Source: Methylonatrum sp040877625 (GTDB lineage Bacteria > Pseudomonadota > Gammaproteobacteria > Nitrococcales > Aquisalimonadaceae). From it: DNA of 64,000 nucleotides. Each line of letters opens with the position of its first letter. The stretch's first letter is position 1. The translations under genes and the position numbers were made by a program. The stretch covers positions 481,592-545,591 of the forward strand of contig JBBDNK010000041.1 in NCBI GenBank assembly GCA_040877625.1, written 5' to 3'. Shown here one piece after another: positions 9,601 to 15,559 of this stretch. The notes beneath the pieces are model-generated. The model saw nothing but the letters and a program-made list of their open reading frames with translations. It had not been told where the DNA came from and ran no database searches.

Positions 9601-11509
9601 GTTCAAACAGATCCCGTATCTGTTCGACTTCGAGATCGCTTTGGGTCGTGTTCTGCAGCCCGAAGTCGTGAATCCAGTGTACGGCGCCTTTCAGGTGCAC
9701 GCCGTAGGGGCGTTCGTCGAGCACCAGTACGCCCATGTTCTCCAGCAGGGGCAGGGCGTCGGAGAGGGTGATGGGGCCGTTGTGGTGATACAGGCGCAGG
9801 CGCACGACATCGTCGGGTGCCTCGAGCGGCCGGTACAGCATGATCTCCAGGTCGTTGCCGCTACGCAGGTGCTCCAGCCGTTCCACATCCTGGGCGGCGG
9901 CCCTGGCCGCCGTGTCTTCCCTGTAGGCGGCGCCGAAGGCTCGGCCGTAGTCCTTGAACAGGCGGTTGCCATGGGCTTCGCCGTAGTAGTCGAGCAGGGC
10001 TTGCTGGAGATCGTCGCTCCAGTCGCGGATGGTGCGGGCGAGGCGGCCTTCCAGCGCCGTGGTGTCGACGTCGGGGATACGGTTGCCTGCAATGTGCAGG
10101 ATGAAGTGGATGCGTGCGAGTACGGCCTCGGAGAGGCTGACGGTGAATTCGCTTTGCTCCGTGCCGTAGGCGTCCTCCAGGATCACCGTCATGCGGCGGC
10201 GAACGTCGCTGTCGTAACGCTCGCGCGGCGCGTACACCAGGCAGGAGACAAACCGCTGGTAAGGGTCATGACGCACGAACAGCCGGACCCGCTGGCGGTC
10301 CTGCAGGTGCAGGATACCGGTGGCGATTTCCTCCAGGGTGTCGGGATCGGCCTGGAACAGTTCGTCTCGGGGGTAGGTCTCGAGGATATTGATCAGCGCC
10401 TTGCTGGCGTGCCCGGGATGGGGCAAGGCGGAGCGCTCCAGTACGGTCGAAATCTTGCGGCGAAGCAGCGGTATTTCGCGCGGATTGCGGTTGTAGGCCG
10501 CCGACGTGTACAGCCCCAGAAACCGATGCTCGCCGATGACCTCGCCCTGCGCGTTGAAGCGTTTGACGCCGATGTAATCCAGATACCCCGGTCGGTGTAC
10601 CGTGGCGCGATGGTTGGATTTGGTGACGATCAGCGGGGTCGGTTCCCTGGCCATCGCGCGAACCGCTTCGGGGAGGTTGCTGAAGCTGTCCGAGCGTTCC
10701 CGGATGCGCTGCTTGCGGAGAATGCCCAGGCCCGAACCCTGCTCGGGCGAGAGGTCATCTTGCTTGCCCTTGCGACGGAGCGCGTAGCGCCGATAGCCGA
10801 GAAAGGTGAAATTGTTGTCGATCAACCAGTTCAGGAAAGCCAGCGCCTCATCACGGTCCGCGCCGTTGGAATCTGCTTCCGGTGCAAGCATTGCCATTTC
10901 CGCGGCAGCGTCACGCATTGTCTCGCGCATGGGTTGCCAATCGTTGACGACAGTGCGGCAGTCTCCCAGCACCTGGCTGATCTCGTGTTGCAGTTCATCG
11001 AGCTGCTGTTGGTCGGGCAGCCGGTCGAGCTCGAAATGCATCCAGGCTTCGGGGACCGCGTGATCGAGATGATCGTCCGGGTAGACTTCCCGGATTTCGC
11101 CTTTGCTATCGCGCTTGGCCTGGATCAGCGGATGAACAGTCAGGTGAATGGTAAGCCCCTGACGGTTCATGGCCATGGCGATGGAGTCCACCAGAAACGG
11201 CAGATCGTCGGTGACAATCTGCACAATGGTGTGCGTCGACTCCCAGCCGTGCTGGTCAGGGGTGGGGTTATAGACGTGGATTCTGGGCAGGCCCGGCTTG
11301 CGCCGGCGGCCCAGGTTCCAGTGCGACAGCGCGGCGCCGTAAACGTCCCCCGGCTGTCGCCTGTAGAGGTCCTCTGCCGCTACCCGCCGGTAATACTGGC
11401 GAATAAAGCATTGCAGGACAGGGGCTTCACGTGCAGGCCATTTTTCGTCGACGACCGAGATGACCCTGTCGAGAAGCTCGGTCTTGCTCTGTTCGGCAGC
11501 GCGCTGCAT
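6665..11509 (-). CDS. gdhB: NAD-specific glutamate dehydrogenase, large (about 180 kDa) type
   Basis: A 1614-aa protein, the usual size of the 180-kDa class NAD-GDH of proteobacteria and actinobacteria. A long N-terminal part with ACT-like regulatory segments precedes the catalytic part. The catalytic part contains RGGLRWSDRKEDYRTEVLGL and AQMVKNAVIVPVGAKGGFV (about two fifths in) and GIGDMSGDVFGNG in the nucleotide-binding half. It deaminates glutamate to 2-oxoglutarate with NAD+ and is mainly catabolic. I chose the ATG at 11509 because an AAGGGGGGG stretch lies just upstream; an in-frame ATG at 11554 lacks such a site. The 193-bp gap to the divergent gene at 11703 should hold both promoters. 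Confidence 0.96.
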   Translation of the reverse strand: MQRAAEQSKTELLDRVISVVDEKWPAREAPVLQCFIRQYYRRVAAEDLYRRQPGDVYGAALSHWNLGRRRKPGLPRIHVYNPTPDQHGWESTHTIVQIVTDDLPFLVDSIAMAMNRQGLTIHLTVHPLIQAKRDSKGEIREVYPDDHLDHAVPEAWMHFELDRLPDQQQLDELQHEISQVLGDCRTVVNDWQPMRETMRDAAAEMAMLAPEADSNGADRDEALAFLNWLIDNNFTFLGYRRYALRRKGKQDDLSPEQGSGLGILRKQRIRERSDSFSNLPEAVRAMAREPTPLIVTKSNHRATVHRPGYLDYIGVKRFNAQGEVIGEHRFLGLYTSAAYNRNPREIPLLRRKISTVLERSALPHPGHASKALINILETYPRDELFQADPDTLEEIATGILHLQDRQRVRLFVRHDPYQRFVSCLVYAPRERYDSDVRRRMTVILEDAYGTEQSEFTVSLSEAVLARIHFILHIAGNRIPDVDTTALEGRLARTIRDWSDDLQQALLDYYGEAHGNRLFKDYGRAFGAAYREDTAARAAAQDVERLEHLRSGNDLEIMLYRPLEAPDDVVRLRLYHHNGPITLSDALPLLENMGVLVLDERPYGVHLKGAVHWIHDFGLQNTTQSDLEVEQIRDLFEQAFDAAWHGQVENDGFNRLVLAARLSWREIVIVRAYCRYLRQAGTAFSQTYMEETLVNNPRITRLLVRLFHTRLDPEREDAKRAARIGEQVELALNEVPSLDEDRILRRLLAAIQATLRTNYYQTDSHGELKAYLSLKLNPEDIPAMPQPRPAFEIYVYSPRTEGVHLRGGKIARGGLRWSDRKEDYRTEVLGLMKAQMVKNAVIVPVGAKGGFVAKQLPEARAAMQEEVKACYRIFIRGLLDLTDNHVGGEIHPPGQVVRHDEDDPYLVVAADKGTATFSDLANEIAAEYDFWLKDAFASGGSNGYDHKKMGITARGAWVAVERHFREMNHDIRTTPFTVAGIGDMSGDVFGNGTLLSKQIRLIAAFDHRHVFIDPNPDTAASWAERERLFRLPGSSWNDYDRKALSEGGRIYPRSAKSVQLSPQARDALQVDSDTFTPAELIQAILRAPADLLWNGGIGTYIKASTESHTDVGDRANDAVRVDATELRCRVVGEGGNLGVTQLGRIEYALAGGRINTDAIDNVGGVDCSDHEVNIKILLNDVVERGELTERQRSRLLADMTEEVAELVLTDNYRQTEALSIMEARSGHLLSEHIRLIRELERQGRIRRQLDGLPSDQQLQERANAGRGLTRPEAAVLLAYAKLTCFEALVGTDLPDDQDLRHLLLNYFPGPLRERYAALMSEHRLSREIVATQVTNELFNHMGASFVFRMQEASSGAVDAVARAFFMTRGIFRLDAIWEAIDALDTHVPEARLTLLRLQVLDVAEDTALWLMRHPSGQHTIATTIQRLSEPIRLIDSQLDTLLPTDDQRHLARQVESHISDGVPEQLALEVARLDALSAALDIAQAATETGVELTTAADVYFRLAGLLGLRWLGNAIEDVPTSDLWHERCRIGLHDDLGRQRRLLATAVLRTAADDNPASIVDAWSRRFEGPFLRFLQVMLDLHNAGQPDVAMLTVALQELKNLVTMSGQSSVDRE

Positions 11510-11702
11510 GCCATCCCCCCCTTGTGCCGGCGTTTTGATCACCAGCAGTGCCACGAAACTACAGTCTATTGACCGTGCGGGCTTTGTACAGGCCCGGAGT
11601 CTCCTTTAGGACTTGCGCGGCTTTGACCCTCAGGCAGTAGAATCATTCATAGTCCGACAGGTTCTCAGCATCCGCAAACATGCACGCGGAACCGGAGGAG
11701 TC

Positions 11703-12338
11703 ATGACGAGTGACGCTCAGCGAGCGCTCCGCAAACGCATCCGCGAACATTTCAGTCGCGGCAGCGTCCACCCCGATGACCAGACCCGAATCACACTGTT
11801 CGTGCAGTCGGTCAAGGCGATCAACGGCGCGGTGCTGGTCAAGGCCGAGTTCCAGCCGCTCAACTGGCTGCCTTACCGGGCGCTTCACAACCAGTATTAC
11901 AAGGAGGTGGAGCTGGCCACGCTGCTGGGCAAGGCTACGGCATGGTCGGCGGATCCGTTTCTTTACATGGAAGCCACCAACCTGAATCTGGAACTCTGGA
12001 ACCGCACCGGCGCGGCACGCTATCTGCAGAGCGCATTCGAGCTGGACGCCACCTTCTACCGTTATCTGGCGCTCAGCCATGCGTTCATGTCCGTGGTTCG
12101 ACTGCTGCCCCTGTTTCCCTCCACCATGCCGCTGGACACGCCATTTCTGCAGGCGCTGAAGGAGGTAGAGGAAGAAAACGGGCGTCAGATCCAGGTGCAG
12201 ATCCGCCTTCTGAAGACAGTCGACTGCGGCCTTTCCAGAGAGGAGCGGGAGCAGATTGTCGAACAGGAACAGGCCGGTGTCGAGGCCTGTTTCAATGAAT
12301 TTCTGGCGCGTATCAGCCCCCCCGAGAAGGGTCGCTGA
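11703..12338 (+). CDS. Conserved-looking hypothetical protein, function unknown
   Basis: A 211-aa soluble protein that I do not recognise. It begins at the ATG at 11703, preceded by an excellent GGAGGAG site. The first 35 residues are basic and helical (RALRKRIREHFSRG); a central part is rich in aromatics (NWLPYRALHNQYYKEVELA); the C-terminal third is acidic and helical (SREEREQIVEQEQAGVEA), possibly a short coiled coil. No signal peptide or membrane segment is seen. The codon use and GC content resemble the neighbours, and it is followed after 28 bp by an alpha/beta hydrolase, so the two may form an operon. The upstream extension to 11613 has no ribosome binding site. Confidence 0.75.
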   Translation: MTSDAQRALRKRIREHFSRGSVHPDDQTRITLFVQSVKAINGAVLVKAEFQPLNWLPYRALHNQYYKEVELATLLGKATAWSADPFLYMEATNLNLELWNRTGAARYLQSAFELDATFYRYLALSHAFMSVVRLLPLFPSTMPLDTPFLQALKEVEEENGRQIQVQIRLLKTVDCGLSREEREQIVEQEQAGVEACFNEFLARISPPEKGR

Positions 12339-12366
12339 CAGGCCTTCCACGCAAGGAGCAGCTGTC

Positions 12367-13332
12367 ATGCCGGCGTTTGAGACCAGACAGGGACATCAGC
12401 TCTACTACGAGCTCTACGGCGAGCCTGCCAACCCGGTGATAACCATGGTCAATGGGCTATCCATGCGCACCTCGCACTGGGCGCCCTATTTCGAGATGTT
12501 GCCGGCAGCCGGTTGCCGGGTGCTGAGTTACGATCTGCTCGGCCAGGGGCTTTCGTCCAAGCCGGTGCTGGGCGCGGATTTCGACGACCATACCCGCATG
12601 CTGCGGGAGCTCCACGATTACCTGGGCATCGACCGGCCCTACGTCATGGGGATTTCCTTCGGCGGTGTGGTCGCACTCAAGTACGGCATTGCCTATCCGG
12701 ACGCCTGCGGCGGCGTGTTGCCGGTGAGTACGTTCAGCGAGCTCGATCCGCAGCTCGCCGGCCACGCGCTGAACCTTTACACCGGCCTGTCCAGGGTGGG
12801 CTTCGAATACTACCTGGACCTGCTCATGCCGTTGAATTTCACCAACGCGTGGCTGGCGCGGAATACCGAACTCATCGGCATCATCAAACGCGTAGGCGCC
12901 ACCAGTAATGACCTGTACGGTATCCAGAACCTGATGGAATCGCTGGCGGACTTCACGAGCATCACCGGGGAGCTGCCGCGAATCCAGAGCCCGACGCTGA
13001 TTCTCAATGGCGAATACGATTATCTGACGCCGCGGCATCTGCATGACATCCTGCTCCGCAGGATTGGTAATTCCCGGCTGGTGCTGGTACAGCGGGTCTG
13101 TCATGCCTTTACACTGGAGATTCCCGAGCTTGTCAGCGGCCTGATAGCAGAGTTCGTCAGGGATGTTGAACGCGGCACGTGGAAGGGTGACCAGAGCGTC
13201 TGGATCGCCGCGGAGGATCCGAACGCGGAGCCTCTGCTGATCCCCTGCCCCGGTGATCACCTGCGCGCCATACCGCTGCCTCGGAAGGCATCCGGCAGGA
13301 AGCCCGCCAGACGCGCGAAGGGTGCGGGGTAG
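12367..13332 (+). CDS. Alpha/beta-fold hydrolase
   Basis: A 321-aa protein with the alpha/beta-hydrolase pattern: VNGLSMRTSHW oxyanion strand, YDLLGQGLSSKP, nucleophile elbow GISFGG with Ser near residue 97, the acid loop ILNGEYDYLTP, and a candidate catalytic His in RVCHAFTLE. The C-terminal 45 residues are basic and low in complexity (RKASGRKPARRAKGAG), an extension beyond the usual fold. AAGGAG upstream supports the ATG at 12367. It probably acts on an ester or thioester; nothing here identifies the substrate. It lies 28 bp after an unknown gene and 38 bp before a zinc-type dehydrogenase. Confidence 0.85.
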   Translation: MPAFETRQGHQLYYELYGEPANPVITMVNGLSMRTSHWAPYFEMLPAAGCRVLSYDLLGQGLSSKPVLGADFDDHTRMLRELHDYLGIDRPYVMGISFGGVVALKYGIAYPDACGGVLPVSTFSELDPQLAGHALNLYTGLSRVGFEYYLDLLMPLNFTNAWLARNTELIGIIKRVGATSNDLYGIQNLMESLADFTSITGELPRIQSPTLILNGEYDYLTPRHLHDILLRRIGNSRLVLVQRVCHAFTLEIPELVSGLIAEFVRDVERGTWKGDQSVWIAAEDPNAEPLLIPCPGDHLRAIPLPRKASGRKPARRAKGAG

Positions 13333-13370
13333 ACACATTTTTCTTAGCCATTCGCCAACGCGAGATCATT

Positions 13371-14402
13371 ATGAAAGCCATTGGATTGCGTAAGTACCTG
13401 CCGGTCGACAACGAAGATTGCCTGGTTGATGTTGAAGTGAATAAACCCGTCGCGGAGGGTCTGGATCTCCTGGTCAGAGTAAGGGCCGTTTCAGTCAATC
13501 CGGTCGATACCAAGGTGAGGTCATTGGGCGAAGGAACGGAAGATCCGCCCAGAATACTGGGCTGGGACGCCTCGGGTGAGGTGGTGGCGGTCGGCAGTGC
13601 CTGTTCCAGATACAGCGTCGGCGACGAGGTGTTCTACGCGGGCAGCATGACCCGCCCCGGCTCGAACAGCGAATATCAGCTGGTCGATGAGCGCATTGTC
13701 GGCGCCAGGCCGAAATCCCTGACCCATGAACAGTCTGCCGCCTTGCCGCTGACCAGCCTGACCGCCTGGGAATCCCTGTTTGAACGCATGAATCTCACGC
13801 CTGAACCGAGTGCCGGGAATGCCGGCGCGCGCCTGTTGATCATTGCCGGTGCCGGCGGCGTCGGCTCCATTGCCACCCAGCTCGCCAAGCGCGTCGCCGC
13901 TGTCGGCACCGTCATTACAACCGCATCCCGCCCGGAGACCCGCGACTGGTGCCTGAAGATGGGCGCCGATTCGGTCATTGACCACAGCAGGCCCCTGCGC
14001 GATCAACTGGAGGCGCTTGACCTGGCGCACGTCGATTACATTCTTTGCTGCTCGCAGCCGGATGGCTACTTTGCCCAGATGGCGGATCTGATCGCACCGC
14101 AGGGAAGCATCTGCAGCATTGTAAAAAGCGCCGGAGACGCGCCCTTGCCCATGAATGACCTGATGGCCAAGAGCGTGCGCTACTGCTGGGAGTACATGTT
14201 CACCCGTTCCATGTTCCAGACCGATGACATGGACGCTCAGGGTGGAATTCTCGATCGAATTTCACATCTGGTCGATAACAGGACGATCTCAACCACCATG
14301 ACCGAGAACCTGGGTCCGATGACGGCACGCAACGTGATTGAGGGACACAGAAGACTCGAGGAAGGCCGGGTGATCGGAAAGCTGGTTCTGTCCGGGATCT
14401 AG
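13371..14402 (+). CDS. Zinc-type alcohol dehydrogenase family / quinone-reductase-like MDR protein
   Basis: A 343-aa medium-chain dehydrogenase. The start MKAIGLRKYLPV and the segments ILGWDASGEVVAVG, SAALPLTSLTAWESLFERM and IAGAGGVGSIATQLAKR match the subgroup often named zinc-binding alcohol dehydrogenase family protein (YogA/AdhB-like). Despite the name, the zinc-liganding cysteines are not apparent, so NADPH-dependent enone or quinone reduction is more likely than alcohol oxidation. It follows the hydrolase in the same direction with a 38-bp gap. A 14-bp palindrome lies between it and the next gene. Confidence 0.87.
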   Translation: MKAIGLRKYLPVDNEDCLVDVEVNKPVAEGLDLLVRVRAVSVNPVDTKVRSLGEGTEDPPRILGWDASGEVVAVGSACSRYSVGDEVFYAGSMTRPGSNSEYQLVDERIVGARPKSLTHEQSAALPLTSLTAWESLFERMNLTPEPSAGNAGARLLIIAGAGGVGSIATQLAKRVAAVGTVITTASRPETRDWCLKMGADSVIDHSRPLRDQLEALDLAHVDYILCCSQPDGYFAQMADLIAPQGSICSIVKSAGDAPLPMNDLMAKSVRYCWEYMFTRSMFQTDDMDAQGGILDRISHLVDNRTISTTMTENLGPMTARNVIEGHRRLEEGRVIGKLVLSGI

Positions 14403-14445
14403 GGGTGCCCGGTATGTTCGCGCTGGTTTCGCGTTCGGGTGCTCG

Positions 14446-14459
14446 GCCGTTCGAACGGC
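14446..14459. repeat. 14-bp perfect palindrome GCCGTTCGAACGGC
   Basis: A perfect palindrome in the 88-bp gap between the dehydrogenase gene and the thioesterase gene. It could be an operator for the downstream gene or a short hairpin. There is no U-run after it, so a normal intrinsic terminator is unlikely. Confidence 0.5.
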
Positions 14460-14490
14460 GGACGGGCAGGTTTGCGAGTGGGGAAAGTCC

Positions 14491-15030
14491 ATGAGCCTGT
14501 TCGTTCGCATGCCGTTCATCCTGCTCCGGACGCTGTGCAGGCGCCGGGTTGATCCGCTTGCGATGACGACGGTGCAGTCCCGGGTCTACCCGAATGATCT
14601 GGATATCAATCTCCATGTGAACAATGGCCGTTACCTGACGTTTGCGGACCTCGGTCGGGTGGACTGGTTCGTGCGTACCGGCTGCATGCGCGTGGCGATG
14701 AAACGTGGCGCCATCCCGGTGATTGGCGATGCAACGGCCCGGTTCATCAGGCAGATGCGCGTATTCCAGCGTTTTCGCGTGGAGACGCGCTTGCTGGGAT
14801 GGGACCGCAAGTGGGCCTTTCTGGAGCATCGGATACTGGATGGCGGGGACCGTCTGGCGACCATTGTCGTGGTGCGGGGCATGTTCTGGCACCGCGGGAC
14901 GGGTGGTATCCCCCCGGCGGAATTGCTGGATGCGGTAGGCCATGCGCATTTGACCTCACCCGAGCTGCCGCAATGGGTGCAGCGTTGGGCGGATTCCCTG
15001 GATCTGTTATCGGCCAGCCGTAAGGCGTAG
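14491..15030 (+). CDS. Hotdog-fold acyl-CoA thioesterase family protein
   Basis: A 179-aa protein. After a basic, partly hydrophobic N-terminus (MSLFVRMPFILLRTLCRRR) comes a hotdog thioesterase domain: YPNDLDINLHVNNGRYLTFADLGR carries the D-N-H-N-N-Y arrangement of the 4HBT_2 group, followed by a beta-sheet segment RVETRLLGWDRKWAFLEHRI. Family members hydrolyse acyl-CoA thioesters; this subgroup (Them6-like in eukaryotes) is poorly characterised. The N-terminal helix may associate with the membrane. It converges with the fimbrial operon, whose last gene stops at 15074. Confidence 0.8.
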   Translation: MSLFVRMPFILLRTLCRRRVDPLAMTTVQSRVYPNDLDINLHVNNGRYLTFADLGRVDWFVRTGCMRVAMKRGAIPVIGDATARFIRQMRVFQRFRVETRLLGWDRKWAFLEHRILDGGDRLATIVVVRGMFWHRGTGGIPPAELLDAVGHAHLTSPELPQWVQRWADSLDLLSASRKA

Positions 15031-15073
15031 GCCTGAGCCGCGGCATAGCCCTGCGCCATGATGCCGTCTTCTG

Positions 15074-15559
15074 CTAATAGCTGACGGTGATCACCACGGT
15101 GTCCTGATACTGCCCTGCGGGGACGTTCTGCGCGCCGGGTATGCGCCCATAGACCGCGTGCTGACCGCTCGTACTGCCCTCCACGACGCTGGTACTGCCG
15201 GTACCATCACCCCAGATGATCAGGCGGTTGGCGTCCGTGTACAGGTTATATACGAGTTCGGAGCTGAAGCTGGTCATGTGCCGTTCGGCAAAACTGCCCT
15301 GCCCCGGCCCCAGGCTGATACTGTAGGAAATGTCCTGCTCGCAGGCTATGTCGATCGTACCGACACCGTCGACGGCCGCCGTACCGAGTGGGTTATACGG
15401 TTCGAACGCCAGGCCCGTGTTCGAGATGGTGCAGGCTGCGGAAACGCCAGCCGGACATGCCAGCATCAACAGAACCAGTATGGCCGTCGTCGGAGCACCG
15501 CAGCGTGAGGCAGTATCGTCGGCACGAGGTGCGCCGGTCAGATCAGGGTTCACAGACAA
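15074..15559 (-). CDS. Spore-coat-U-domain pilus subunit, probable tip component
   Basis: About 161 aa, the last gene of the archaic chaperone-usher operon. A signal-peptide-like stretch TTAILVLLMLACPAGVSA is followed by an SCPU domain: cysteine in AACTISNTGLAFEPYNP, a second in DIACEQDISY, and the C-terminal donor-like strand AGQYQDTVVITVSY. In Csu-type systems the last subunit after the usher is the tip subunit, so that role is inferred. The start overlaps the usher stop by 17 bp; a TTG at 15559 sits 9 nt after GGAGG and the GTG two codons later is an alternative. The hydrophobic core is preceded by an unusually long polar stretch of about 25 residues. Confidence 0.85.
   Translation of the reverse strand: MSVNPDLTGAPRADDTASRCGAPTTAILVLLMLACPAGVSAACTISNTGLAFEPYNPLGTAAVDGVGTIDIACEQDISYSISLGPGQGSFAERHMTSFSSELVYNLYTDANRLIIWGDGTGSTSVVEGSTSGQHAVYGRIPGAQNVPAGQYQDTVVITVSY

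Noticed and set aside
9101..11572. 823-aa plus-strand open frame
   Set aside because: It is antisense to the NAD-glutamate dehydrogenase gene, whose sequence is clearly recognisable; long shadow frames are common at this GC content.
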